The notes beneath the pieces were generated by a model, which searched no databases, was not told the origin of the DNA, and was given only the letters and a program-made list of their open reading frames with translations. From contig NC_079970.1 in NCBI RefSeq assembly GCF_029852145.1, forward strand, positions 12,271,662-12,335,661: 64,000 nt of DNA, given 5' to 3'. The position numbers and the translations under genes were made by a program. Positions 34,580 through 46,703 of this stretch are shown piece by piece. Every line of letters begins with the position of its first letter. The stretch's first letter is position 1. Origin of the DNA: Microplitis mediator. Its lineage: Eukaryota > Arthropoda > Insecta > Hymenoptera > Braconidae.

Positions 34580-36530
34580 CAGCGAGCTATGTTAACTCCA
34601 GTATCAGATCCAGATGGATCGCAATATGCCCAATACACTATATATCCTCCTCATGATAAAAGAATTAACGACTCCTCAACAAATATGTATCAAATGTTAA
34701 AAGTCAATGATAAAGCATTGGATAACCGAATGAAAACACTCGATTTACAATGTTTTCCAGATTTATACCCTTATAGTAGAAATGGTCAATATGAAGACAG
34801 AAAAGTACCTATAACTGCTTTTGAATACATTAAAGCAAGATTGATGTCAGCCGATCCACGTTTTCGTTTAAATCAACAATATCTCTTTTATTTATTGAAT
34901 GATTCTAATATTCGGCAACTTGGTCAAGGTATCTTTCATACATTGAATGTAACAAATCCTCGTGAAAAATATACAGCTGAAGGTTATTTAAAGCACTCAA
35001 AAAGTGGTCAACTTGAAGCAAATTTAACAACTCTTTTCGCTCGACTTCGAAATTCAGAACAATTTTGGAGTAAACCTAAGAATAATTTACATTGTATGTC
35101 ACGTTACTATGGCCCTGCAACATGGTTTTTGACAGTAAGTCCTGCTGAATGGCTTTGGGATGATTTAATAGAATATGTAAAAGAAGTAAATGCACCTCGT
35201 TTCGACAAGTTATCTGCTAGCGCAGTAATCGCAGCAGACTCAGTATCAGTATCAAGGTTTATAGACAATAAATTTCAAGCTGTTCTTGACTTTATTCTGT
35301 CAGATAGTCAACCTCTTGGTAAAATAACCCATTACTTTTGGCGACGGGAATATCAAGGTAGAGGAATTCAGCATTTTCATCTTATACGTTGGGTGGAAGG
35401 TGCCCCAATCATTGGTTTAAATACCAATGACGAAGTGGCTGAATTTATAATGAAATATGTATTTTGTAAGTTACCTAACAAAAAAAACTTCACCAACACT
35501 GCACAGACGTGTGGCTACACATCAACAACATCATCATAATAGTTATTGCTTACGAACAAAAAAACCAAAATCAGGTAGAGTTAATAAATCTTGTCGATTT
35601 GGATTTCCACGACCTACTACAGAACATTTTGTACTTCGTGACGTTGCTACTTCAGTAGCTGGACGTAGAAATTTAAGAAACAAAAGTAGGCTTTATGATC
35701 TTCCTCGTACTGATATTGAAGCTAACATTAACGATTATAATCCTTCAATTTTATGTGTATGGGAAGGAATCATGGATATACAATTTATTGGAGAAAAATC
35801 GACGTTACTGACACATTATGTGACTAAATATGCTACAAAAACAGAACCTGCTAAAACATCAGAAACAATCGACGAAATTGTTTCAACTAAATCGAAAACA
35901 GTAGACGAAAATAAGTCAACTAAAACTTTACCTCAGCTTTTATGGAGTATAGGATTTCGTAGTTTAAATCATCGAGAAATTGGAGCTCTAGAAGCTGCTG
36001 ACACGTTGCTGGGTATTTCTTTGCATAGAACAGATTCAGACACAGTTATAAGATGGTTAGATGTTCGAATGATAAGAAACAGAAAATTAAAGACAAAAGA
36101 TGAAATTGAACAATTGGATAAAATCAACCCTAAATCTACTGATATATTTTGTCCTTCATGGATAGATAATTATTATCCTAATCGCCCTAAAGAGTTAGAA
36201 GATGTTTGTTTGTATGATTTTGCTAGATGGTATGACACGACTAAAGCTGAGCCGAAAAATAATATCACCGAATATTATGAATTAGGTCCATCATTATATT
36301 TAAAACGAAGAACGCGAGGTTATTTAATTAATCATTACAGATATAATATTGCTAATCAACCAGAAAATTATTTTTATTCATTGTTGTTATTATTTCAACC
36401 ATGGCGAGATGTGGAAGATTTGAAAAATGGATTTGAAACTTACGCTGAATCATTTAGATATCAACAACATATACTCGAACAAGCTAAAGAATACCATGAA
36501 TACACTGAAGATTTTCAAAAAGGTTTAGAT
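34580..36530 (+). pseudogene. Helitron Rep (HUH endonuclease) domain with a frameshift
   Basis: 34589-35539 and 35457-36533 are two frames of one domain. The first has TLDLQCFPDLYPYSRNGQYE, YGPATWFLTVSPAEW and HFH at 35372-35380 in YQGRGIQHFHLIRW, the metal-binding HUH motif. The second has SCRFGFPRP and YVTKYATK at 35817-35840, the two-tyrosine motif that nicks DNA and carries the covalent link in rolling-circle transposition. All catalytic landmarks are intact. The frame change coincides with an A8 run at 35480-35487. A TAA at 36531 (FQKGLD-stop) breaks the link to the helicase; a CAA-to-TAA change would explain it. Confidence 0.85.
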
Positions 36531-36533
36531 TAA

Positions 36534-38200
36534 ATAAAAAACCTAATTGAAAATAAATGTAAGGATGACAATGATGATGAAGATGTAAAAAGTAAATCAG
36601 CAGATTGTAATGCTGCTGAATTGAATTTAATAGCTAAAGAATTAGATGATGCAGCTAAAAAACAAGATAATAATTGTACCTTAACCGACATGATCAATAA
36701 CATGAACGTTGATCAGACTAAAGTTTTTCAAAAAATTAAAAATAAGGTATTGTCTAAGGATACAAAAATTAGATTGTATGTTAGTGGAGAAGGAGGTACC
36801 GGAAAAAGTTTTCTGATAAATGTAATTAAACGTTGGATGGAAGAAGAAATGAATCAATATGTTATTGTAACTGCTCCAACCGGTATTGCAGCTTTTAATA
36901 TCAATGGCCTTACTTTACATCGAGTATTTCAATTACCAGCTGAACACGGTTTTACACCGTCTTATAAACAACTATCAGACAATGCATTAAAAGTATTACG
37001 CGATCAATTAAAAGACGTTACATTATTTATCATTGATGAAATATCAATGATTTCTTATATAACTTTAATATACATAAATTTGAGATTAATAGAAATTTTC
37101 AATGTTGATGACTGGTTTGGAGGACGACACGTGGTTGTTTTCGGAGACTTACTCCAACTTCCTCCTGTACATGAAGACCCAAGTTATATGACACTATCGT
37201 CAGCAGATGCGCAAAAGTATATTGGGTCGTTAACATCTGTGAATTTATGGAGTGAGTTATTTAGCTATGAAGAACTAACCATTAATATGCGACAAAAAAC
37301 TGATAAAATTTACGGTGAATTACTCTCTAGAGTGCGAGTTGGCTCAATGACAGTTGACGATATTAAATTGTTAGAACAAAGAAAAATTACAATTGATTCT
37401 TCATTGTCATACCATGATAGATTGCAGGAAGTATGTAATTATATTAAAAAATTACCGTTAGATACAGTTTGCTTGGTACCCACTTGTAAACAGTGTGATT
37501 TAATAAATTCGGTAATGACGAATAAAATTTCTTCTGAAGAAATTATACTTAAGGCTCATGATTATATCGATTGTCCTAAATCATTAAAAAAGAAAGCATG
37601 TGACACTTTGATTAAAATAGAAGAAGATGCTAGTCAATCAGCTGGACTGGCTGGAACAATTGTAATAAAATTGGTGCAAAAGTTATGCTTCGACGAAATA
37701 TTGATGTCACGCTTGGTCTAGTTAATGGTGCCATTGGTACAGTTAGATCAATCTCAAAATCCATAGATGGCAGTAAGATACAAGGTGTTAATGTAGATTT
37801 CGGTTCAGGTAAAGTAAACACTATTGAGAGGGCAAAAGTTAAATTTCAATTACTGGAAAGAGCTTTTGTCATAAGAGAACAGTTTCCATTGTGTTTAAGT
37901 TATGCAGTTACTATCCATAAGAGTCAAGGTTTAAGCCTCAAAAATGCTATTATTGAAGCAGGCAATTGTATTTTTAATGTTGGTCAAATATATGTAGCTC
38001 TTTCTCGGGTTACAGAACTTGAAGGATTACATTTAATCAATTTCGATCCTCATTCAGTTAAAGCTAATCTTTTAGCAATCGAAGAATTCAATCGCTTACG
38101 AAAAATTTATAGATCTGACCTTCCTCCCATTCCAGTTTCTCGTATACGCTGGCATAAAGTTTGGGATTTAATTTGGGCAGTTGATGAAAATTCTGTTGAA
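36534..38200 (+). pseudogene. Helitron Pif1-type helicase domain with one frameshift
   Basis: It follows the Rep in frame after one stop. Walker A GEGGTGKS is at 36786-36809, then TAPTGIAAFNINGLTLH, Walker B FIIDEIS, GDLLQLPPV, MRQ (sensor Arg region) and, after the frameshift, GLVNGAIGTV, FPLCLSYAVTIHKSQGLSL and GQIYVALSRV. This is the full set of superfamily 1B Pif1 motifs expected to unwind the displaced strand during rolling-circle transposition. The shift lies at the short A-run 37668-37671, where one A appears lost. The product continues without a stop into the USP-type domain. Confidence 0.88.
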
Positions 38201-38790
38201 ATTATAACAAAAACTTTAAAAAAATCATGTGAAAAGCTATTGGTATTTCGAGGTATCGAAAATTCTGATTGCATTTCTAGTGGTTTAAATTCAGTCATAC
38301 AGTGTATCTTTAATAATACAATACTCAGAACGGCATTGAATCATGATCCAAAAAATCAGTTCAACAACGAAAACTTAAATAATTTATTTAATGTATACAA
38401 TAGTCACGAAAATGTTTTAAAATCTAGTGACATAAAAAAGTCCATGTCCAAACAGATGTGTCTTAATACAGAGGCTGATCCTGTAGCAATATTCTCTACA
38501 ATATGTAATGATAATCATGATATTAGAAATTTGGTACGATTTGAGCAAGTATGTATGGATCGATGTAAAAAATGTAATTACATCAATTCAAACAAAACAC
38601 TAGAAGATATTATGTGTATTTCGATAACCGATGAGAAAGAACTATACAATTTACCAGAATCATTCAGTTTATCCTTCGGTAATTGGTTTCATACTTTGAA
38701 AATTTGTATCAATTGCGAAAAGATTGAAGAAACACACACAAAAATTTTATTACATACCTTGCAATCGATAGTAGTAGTGAAGTTAGATTT
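38201..38790 (+). pseudogene. USP-type (C19) ubiquitin hydrolase domain, N-terminal part
   Basis: It is in the same frame as the helicase C-terminus. It starts FRGIENSDCISSGLNSVIQC, resembling the USP cysteine box, but the usual catalytic Cys position seems to be Ser and a Cys lies two residues early, so activity is doubtful. Later CKKCNYIN and ICINCEK give the two CxxC pairs of the USP zinc ribbon, followed by LQSIVVVKLDL, which fits the strand before the 'LKRF' motif. The domain stops at an insertion whose edges carry AGATTT on both sides. The continuation is at 40944-41234. Confidence 0.65.
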
Positions 38791-40943
38791 GTCAGGTAAC
38801 CATTCAAATTAATTAATAATTAATTAGTAATAAGTTATAAAAATAGTATTTAAGTTCAAATTTGAATGGTTACGCGGGCATTTCGTTGCCACGCCGGTGA
38901 GACAGCGTTTGCTCGCGCATGCGTGCGGCGTGAATGAGAGCACGTGTGTGCTAGAATTTTAATTTTTAATTTAAAAATAATTACATTTATTATTTATTAT
39001 TTATAAGGGAATATTTATGATTTGGCGTTATAAAGGGGACATAATGTGTGGTCACATTATGCCCCAATGATTGTTTTTATTTTATCTCGATAAAACTTCA
39101 TGTCCAGGTATTCAGGAGATGAGAAATATTGACCGCAGAGGAGGGGAAAAATCAATATTTTCTCCTGCAATATCGACGCGAGTGACATGTGTTAAATAAT
39201 TATTATTTAATTATATATATTTTTTACGGTTATTATTCCGGTATAAATAAATACTATTTCAATGTATTTAATTTATTATGTATCATTCAGGTGGGGTAAA
39301 AATGCTTTTTATAATTTATTTAATTAATTCAAAGGCCCGGGGCTAGTTAACAATGATAATAATAATTAAGGGCGATTGTTGCGCCACGTGGGTGGCCAAC
39401 AAGTGGCCGGCCCATTAAGTACTGAGAAAGGTACGGAAAGTGGAATTGAGCAGACGCTGTTTAACGTTGTTGATACGTCGCGAATTTTCTTAATTAAATT
39501 CATTGTTGTTTGTGGTCAACTGATTTATATCTTTTGATTAATATAAATTCATCGGGTGATTGAGTTCCGGTACTGATTGCGGAGTTATTTTGGAAGATAA
39601 TCGAGTAAGTACTCTTGTATTCCCCTTTAATGCATTGTTACCTGTAACCTCCCCGGGAATTGTTAGTTTTCGTGACGCGAATAATTTGGCTGATTTTGTG
39701 TTTAGATACCCCTGAATCATACATTTTCATATATAAAAAGAATTGGGGATAATAAATTAATTGTATTTTGTTTAATTTATTATTTAACATTGGGGATTGC
39801 GCGTTTGCGGTAGTTCGATATATCGATATATCGATAGCTACCTATATCTATACTTATAGCTATAGCTATACACCGGCTAAGAAAAAGAATTCCTAAGCCG
39901 ACGACGTAATCGTTCAGAGGAAAAACTCCTGAGCAAATAATAATAATTATAAAGTGGAATTATTATTATTATTTAATTTTATTATATTATAGTTATTATT
40001 ATTTAATTAATTAATCCCGAGTAATTATTATTTATATTTTTCTTTCTTTCTGTGCATAACTTGCAGTCTTTGTGTACCCCAGTGGACAAGTAATTTATAT
40101 TATATTTTTTTTATTTATAAATAATTACAGACAGAGGGATAATTATTTATTTAAAATAATTTATGTAATGATTTTTGGGAATTTATATTGAGAGTGAGTG
40201 TACACCGTATCTTTCTCCCCTTATAAGGTGTAAAGGGGTAATCCAAGGTTTGAAGTTGTGATTATTTTTATCGATATTAATCAATCCTGGTGGATTATTT
40301 ATTTTGTTTAAATAATATATTATAATATATTTATATTATTGATTCAAATATTGGATTTTAGTTTGGAATTTTTTTTCCATTGTATAGAGTCGACCCCCAG
40401 GGGTTTATTAACGATTATAGTTTGGTAAAATAAGTGAAATATTGTATCAAGGATTATTGATAAATTTATATAAATAATTGGATCCAACAATTCTCGGGGA
40501 AATACTCTGTATTTATTTTCCTGGGTCTTTTTTCCTGCTATATTTAATTTATTTTATTATTTTATATATATTCAACTGTGCTTATTATTCTCTTTTCCTG
40601 ATTATTTCTTTTTTTATTATTTCATTCGATTTATCTGCCTTGTTACTGGCTATACTCGCTCGGATTTTCCCTCGCAAATTTTCCCCTGATAAAATATTTT
40701 GTCCGTTCTGGAGAAACGGTCTGGCGCCTACGTGCACTAACCCAGCCTGAGGGGCTGGTCCAGGCACACCTTTATTTATTATTTGCAATTTAATAACCTT
40801 ATTATTTATTTATTAATTTAAAAATTAATTGAAACAATATTTATTATAACTTTCTTTTTCCGGACTTTTGAATTTATGATTTTTTTTTGTTTTACACGTG
40901 GGTGACCGCATACGGTACTGGCATAATTCGCGTCTCCGTCGCG
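38791..40943. mobile_element. 2.15-kb insertion splitting the USP domain
   Basis: AGATTT at 38785-38790 and at 40944-40949 bracket the segment, consistent with a 6-bp target duplication. Removing the segment and one copy joins the USP strand to its LKR-like continuation. It has no coding capacity. GTAACCATTCAAATT (38795-38809) and its exact complement (38857-38871) form a 15-bp-stem hairpin close to the left edge. A CGATATATCGATATATCGAT tract lies near 39818. No TG...CA termini fit the duplication, so the class is unknown; an LTR relative is possible. Confidence 0.55.
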
Positions 40944-41234
40944 AGATTTAAAACGGTATTCGTTATAGATTTATCATTAGTAAAAAATAACACTCTGGTT
41001 CAGAAGAAAGGATGTATAAGGTCAGTACCACAGGCCAAAATATCTTTGTGTAATAAGACATATAATGTCGTGAGTGCAATATTTTATCCTAAAGAAAATA
41101 ATAATTGCACTCATTATGTTGCTATGATTAAGGATACTTCAAAATGGGTCAAAATAGATGATACGAATGTGCAATCAGTTCGATGGCCCACTAATGCTAA
41201 AAATGCTTACATATTATTCCTACAAAAAAAGTAG
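40944..41234 (+). pseudogene. USP-type domain, C-terminal part
   Basis: The reading frame (also open upstream to 40887 inside the insertion) gives LCNKTYNVVSAIFYPK, then CTHYVAMIKDTSKWVKIDD and AYILFLQKK before a stop at 41234. This is the histidine box and C-terminal strand of ubiquitin-specific proteases (HY.A..., KW...DD..V). The joining frame to 38790 is off by one, so a further indel is needed. It ends the Helitron coding region. Confidence 0.65.
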
Positions 41235-41544
41235 AAAAAAATAATCAAGTAACTCAGCAACTAGATAGATGCTTGGTTAAAAAATAATAATAACAGTTGG
41301 AAATCGAGTTCTTGTGTTTGCATTTCAAATTTCAGTATAACGATGGAAAAGTGAGCCCAATTACCTACGTACGACAAATATTAGGATTTTAGTTTGAAAC
41401 ATATTAATACGTACTCTTTGTTCACATATGTATATAAATTATGTGATTAGATTATTTTATGTAATTTTATAATTTTGATTACTGTTCATGAATAAATAAG
41501 TACTTCATGTTCCTAAAATATTGTTTATCGTTATTTTCATCACG

Positions 41545-41594
<50 letters not shown>

Positions 41595-42598
41595 TTATCC
41601 ATTGAGATTCTGAAAAAAAGCATTCCATTGGGTCACAGGGGAGGGAGGATAAGTAGTTAGCACCATATGCTAGTTGTAATAGCTACAAGATGCTGGGAGG
41701 TAAAACTACTAAGCCATTTGATGTTTTAAATTACTAACAGAAAAGTCCGACGTTACCGTATATATTTGACATTAACTTTAAAGGAAACTGTCGTTAAGCA
41801 ACTGCAGCTCTTTGTCTTATAAAAATTGACCAATCAGGCTATAATATTTAGCAGTATAAAACTACTACAATTGTTACCAAACAATTTTATTGTTTCTACA
41901 AAATAATACTATAAACAATATAGTCTCACGTGTCTTAAACTATAAATCGACTTCTAATAGTGTATATTATTAAAATCATTAACAATCAACACGACAAAAA
42001 AAGACAAATCCTACCAAAAACAGATTCTCTGTATAAAATCGCACCAAGTACACGTTTAAAATTTTTTACAATTAAAAAAAGATTTTTTTTACAAAGAAAA
42101 TGAATCAAATCGAAAAAATACCAAGTACCTAAGACAATTCGAAATCATCAACTACGATTTCATAGAATTGAAAAAAAAAATTAAAAAAAAAAATTTTAAT
42201 GTACTTGGTGTGCCTATAAACTGAAAAAAAAAATATCATTCAATTTTATTAGAAAATAATTAATATGCGAAATCAATTCTAGAAATTTATTTTGCTTGAA
42301 TAAATTTAGTAACGCACACCAAGTACATTGAAATTTTTTTTTTTTAATTTTTTTTTCAATTCTATGAAATTGTAGTTTATGATTTCAAATTGTCTTAGGT
42401 ACTTGGTATTTTTTCGATTTGATTCATTTTTATTGTAAAAAAAATCTTTTTTTAATTGTAAGAAATTTTAAACGTGTACTTGGCGCGATTTTGTACAGAG
42501 AATCTGTTTTTGGTAGGATAATATTTACACAGTATCGTTAAAAAATAAATAGTCGATTTTTTTGGCCCAGTCTAATATATATATATATATATATTGTA
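41235..42598. repeat. AT microsatellites and a foldback MITE
   Basis: (AT)n lies at 41548-41592 and 42577-42596. A foldback of about 515 bp (42008-42522) has outer arms CTACCAAAAACAGATTCTCT and its complement, inner arms with TACCAAGTACCTAAGACAAT and its complement, and a loop of about 100 bp at 42215-42305. No gene. Confidence 0.75.
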
Positions 42599-42708
42599 GT
42601 ATTTTAACTTATAAATTATATCACTTATATACTACAATGATAACACACTCAATTCATAAATAAAAACACCACAATTAACAGCAGTAAAAGAAAGCGAGAG
42701 CAATATAT
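42599..42708 (-). repeat. LTR of element X, distal part (left of the inserted DNA transposon)
   Basis: This matches 54986-55100 (shared CACCACAATTAACAGCAGTA). On the minus strand it is the end of the 3' LTR, finishing ...TACTACA. The rest of this LTR is at 54066-54217. Confidence 0.65.
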
Positions 42709-43239
42709 GGGTGATTCTCAGATAACTGTGAAGTTTTTAACTTAAATTTTTTCAAAATTAAAAATGCTTCAAACCCTATGTTTTGGGTATTACTGTTTTC
42801 TAATGATCCACAAAATTAAGCCTGTAATGTAGTTTTGCTACAACTACATCACAACAAAAACTATGACAAAAATGGAATTTTCCAATGCCACGGTACTGAC
42901 ATCATTTCCACGGTACTGACATATAAATTAAATATTCAAATTACTTACGTAAGCCTTTTCAAAATCTTAAAATAGCAGAATGAATTAAAACTCATTACAC
43001 TTTCATAATAATCCAAAAACATTTTTAAGATTTTTTTTTTATTCTAACAATCTTTAAAATTTGTTAATTATGAAATTAGAGTAAAATTTTTGTTTGGCAT
43101 CATTAAAATAAAACTAAATTTAAAATAAGTTAATAAATGAAATCTACTGCAGTTTTCAAAAATAATGAATCTAAAAACCAATTTAATCCAGTCAGTTTAC
43201 TCTTAAGCGTTGCGGGGGGAAATCAATGAATGGATTTTT

Positions 43240-44050
43240 AACTTCCCGCTGATAAATTCGACGATTTTCTAAAAATTGGGAAGTTATTGTTTTCAAATCG
43301 ATTCGTGAAAATAGAAATTTTACCAGATGTCGACGTTTTGAGGTCCTAGAAAGCTATTCTGACTATTTCCAGAATGATGTCCGAGTGTCTGTATGTATGT
43401 CTGTGTGTGTATGTGTGGGTGTGTATGTATGTTTGTGACCGGTCTATAACTTTTTAACTAATGAACCGATTTCGATGGTTAAGGCGGCAATCGAAAGAGC
43501 TTATTGGCCATCAACTTTTCTGGAAATTTAAATCATTTGATCAAGTAGACTCGAAAATATTGGCGATTTACGAAAAAAAAATTTTTTTTTTTAAGTTTTT
43601 TATTGATTTCTCAGAAACGACTTATAGGATCAACTTTAAAATCTAATCAGCTCTAGAACTCAATAAAACGCGTCGATTGCCGCCTTAGCCATCTCAATAG
43701 GATAATTCACTCGAGATTTATCGCGGGAGAAAGAAATGGTAAAAAAACGGTTTTTTGCGAATATCTTTGAAACAACTGAACTAAAAAATTACAAAATCTA
43801 ATCAACTCTAGAACTCGATAGAATACGTCAATTGCCGCCTCAACCATTAGAATCGGTTAATTCGTTCGTAAGATATCGTGGAAGAAAGAAATGCTGAAAA
43901 GCGGTTTTTTCGAAAACAATGGTATACAAAAGTATTTTCGAGCTCGGAAATGTATCTACAACAATATTTTCTAGCTCTATAAGTTCGAGAAGCTCGAAAA
44001 CAGCGGGAAGTTTTGGGGCTGGCCTGTAGGGTTAACCGATAGACAGATTA
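43240..44050. repeat. Dispersed repeat R, copy 2
   Basis: It aligns with 2500-3350. AACTTCCCGCT at 43240-43250 and AGCGGGAAGTT at 44002-44012 are exact inverted copies; shared sequence runs on to about 44050 (GTTAACCGATA...). A GT-rich tract lies near 43385-43435. It is bounded by T-runs inside the arm of A1. Confidence 0.7.
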
Positions 44051-44196
44051 TTTTTTTTCGATTGTACGTAAAAAATTCCGTAGATCACGGAAATAATAAT
44101 AAAAAAGCTCAATTCGGCCGGGTTTTTAAAATAAATAGTAAAATAACAATAAGGATGCCGAGGCATCGTGTATTTTCATTAAAAAACTTTTATCTA

Positions 44197-44954
44197 TTGA
44201 TGTAAAGTCCTATGATGACTGGTATTAAATAAAGAGTGTTAAATTCTGAATAAGAATAGTCAAAAACCAATCTCCCGGTGTTTATAATGTTTGCGAAAAA
44301 AATTAATTAAAAAAACAAAATAATTAGTTATTTTTATTTCGTCACGCTGTCGGTAACAAAGCTGCAAAAACTAAGCTAGAGGGCGCGCGCAAGAAAACAA
44401 CTAATTATTTTGTTTTCTTAATTAATTTTTTGCGCGAACATAATAAACCCTGGGAGATTGATTTCTGACTATTCTTATTCAGAATTTATCACCCTCTTAT
44501 TTAATACCAGCCCTAACGGACCCAAATTACGGTAAATTACGGTAAACCCACCGTAAATTACGGTAATCCACCGTAAAATACCGATTTACCGTAAATTACG
44601 GTGGATTTACCGTAATTTACGGTGGTTTTACCGTAATTTACCGTAAAATACGGAAATACGGTAATCTACCGTAAATTACGGTAATTCGGTAATCCACCCG
44701 AATTCTTTTACGGTAGATTTATCGTATTCGACGTTAAATTTACGGTATACCCGCCGTAATTTACGGTAATCCACCGTAAAGTACCGATTTACCGTAAATT
44801 ACGGTGGATTTACCGTAATTTACGGTGGATTTACCGTAATTTACGGTAAATCGACTCGAATTTTACGGTATTCTACGGTAGATTTACGGTAAAAATACCG
44901 TGAATTTACGGTAACTCAGGTCTGCTAGGGAGTCATCATAGGACTTTACATTAA
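44197..44954. mobile_element. Element B: palindromic MITE with TA duplication
   Basis: The ends TTGATGTAAAGTCCTATGAT and ATCATAGGACTTTACATTAA are inverted with one difference, and TA lies outside both (44195-44196 and 44955-44956). Inner arms include CTGAATAAGAATAGTC and its complement. The right arm is split by element C. Confidence 0.8.
44511..44930. mobile_element. Element C: CCGTAAATTACGG array element
   Basis: CCCTAACGGACCC at the left and GGTCTGCTAGGG at the right are imperfect inverted ends. AG lies outside both (44509-44510, 44931-44932), and removing the element with one AG restores the right arm of B. The interior is almost wholly tandem TTTACGGTAAATTACGGTGG-like words, themselves palindromic. 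Confidence 0.75.
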
Positions 44955-44956
44955 TA

Positions 44957-46703
44957 CACTAATGCAAAAAATTGAAGGAGCAGAAAAATTTTATAAATTT
45001 TTTAGTGATTTTTGGAAAGCTGTAACTTGGTGAAAAAAAATCGTATCGAAAATGTAAAAAAAGCATTTTATAGCTTGAAATCTCTAGTTTAGGTGTTTTT
45101 TTCAAAATTTTTTAAAAGCTCCGATTATTGCGCAAACATGAGAAATACCGCGAGCCAAAAAATTTATAAATTTTTTTTTTTTTTTTCGAAGAGATCACGG
45201 ACCGCGGAAAAATTCTTCCGACTAAACAAATGCATACATCGTTTAGCAAATTTATTCAGCTTCAATTTGGTTTTTTTTTAACCTCGTAGGACGATTTGTC
45301 GCAGAGATATCAGCCTTCAAACAGAAAATGATCCTTTTGGCTTTGATCTTCGATATTTCAGGTACCAATGATCGCACAGAAAGTTGAAGGGCGGCGTTGA
45401 AAACTTGAATAAATTCCCTACAAGATCCTGTCATTTTTTTAAAAAAAAAATTTTTTCATTTTTAACATCCATTAGAAGAAAGTAAAAAAATGACTTTTTT
45501 TGGTTTTTTAGTAAATCAACCGCTACTCTGGAAATATCGATAAAGAAAATAATGTTGCCAGGGACTTTTTTAGCTTAATGTACTCCCAAGACTCCTGTAA
45601 ATTTTTAAATTGATCTATCGAACCGTTTTTTGGGAATCATCGATCAAAGTTTAGCTAAACAATTGAAGGAGCAAGTTTTGTTCCTTTAATTGTGTAATTA
45701 TAATCAAAATAAAAAAATTTGTTTTTTTTTGTCATTTCCTTGATGACAAAAAAAAAATAAATAATTTCCGAAAAATGTCAAAAAAAATCGAAGAAAAAAA
45801 AACTTGAAACTTGTTTTTTGTGTTCTAAATTTTTTTTTTTGACATTTTTTGGAAATTTTTTATTTTTTTTGTCCTTTCCTTGCATTTGCTGAGTTACCAA
45901 CGCAAAAATTTGAGAAAAGTCCAAAAAAAAATAATTTTTTAATTTTGATTATGATTACACAATTAAAGGAACAAAACTTGCTCCTTTAATTGTTTAGCTA
46001 AGCTTTGATCGATGATTCCCAAAAAACGGTTCGATAGATCAATTTAAAAATTTACAGGGGTCTTGGGAGTACATTAAGCTAAAAAAGTCCCTGGCAACAT
46101 TTTTTTCTTTATCGATATTTCCAGAGTAGCGGTTGATTTACTAAAAAACCAAAAAATATCATTTTTTTGTGCTTACTTCTAATGGATGTAAAAAATGAAA
46201 AAAAATTTTTTTTTCAAAAAATGATGACAGGGTCTCGTAGGGAATTTATTCAAGTTTTCAACGCCGCCCTTCAACTTTCTGTGCGATCATTGGTACCCGA
46301 AATATCGAAGATCAAAGCCAAAAGGATCATTTTCTGTTTGAAGGCTGATATCTCTGCGACAAATCGTCCTACGAGGTTAAAAAAAAACCAAATTGAAGCT
46401 AAATAAATTTGCTAAACGATGTATGCATTTGTTTAGTTGGAAGAATTTTTTCGCGGTCCGTGATCTCTTCGTAAAAAAAAAAAAAAATTTATAAATTTTT
46501 TGGCTCGCGGTATTTCTCATGTTTGCGCAATAATCGGAGCTTTTAAAAAATTTTGAAAAAAATACACCTAAACTAGAGATTTCAAGCTATAAAATGCTTT
46601 TTTTACATTTTCGATACGATTTTTTTTCACCAAGTTACAGCCTTCCAAAAATCACTAAAAAATTTATAAAATTTTTCTGCTCCTTTAATTTTTTGCATTA
46701 GTG
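44957..46703. mobile_element. Element A2: 1.75-kb foldback with TA duplication
   Basis: The ends CACTAATGCAAAAAATTGAA and TTTAATTTTTTGCATTAGTG are inverted, with TA outside (44955-44956 and 46704-46705). The arms pair through nearly the whole length to a centre near 45830, so each arm gives the same open frame on opposite strands (45252-45434 and 46167-46406), which is a symmetry artefact. A third family member begins at 63640. Non-coding. Confidence 0.82.

Larger units (their letters stand above)
30484..41234 (+). mobile_element. Giant decayed Helitron with Ulp1-like and USP-like domains
   Basis: In order on the plus strand: two Ulp1-type cysteine protease domains, a linker, cysteine-rich segments, the HUH Rep (Helitron-like N region), a Pif1-type helicase, and a USP-type domain split by an insertion. 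With the 2153-bp insertion removed the coding span is about 8.6 kb. It is divided by about five frameshifts, several at A-runs, and four in-frame stops (33149, 33776, 34577, 36531). The spacing would fit one very long polyprotein or several adjacent ORFs. The 5' TC and 3' CTRR/hairpin ends typical of Helitrons were not located with confidence. Confidence 0.8.

Noticed and set aside
45252..46406. Two near-identical proteins on opposite strands (45252-45434 minus, 46167-46406 plus)
   Set aside because: They are the same sequence read on the two arms of foldback A2.
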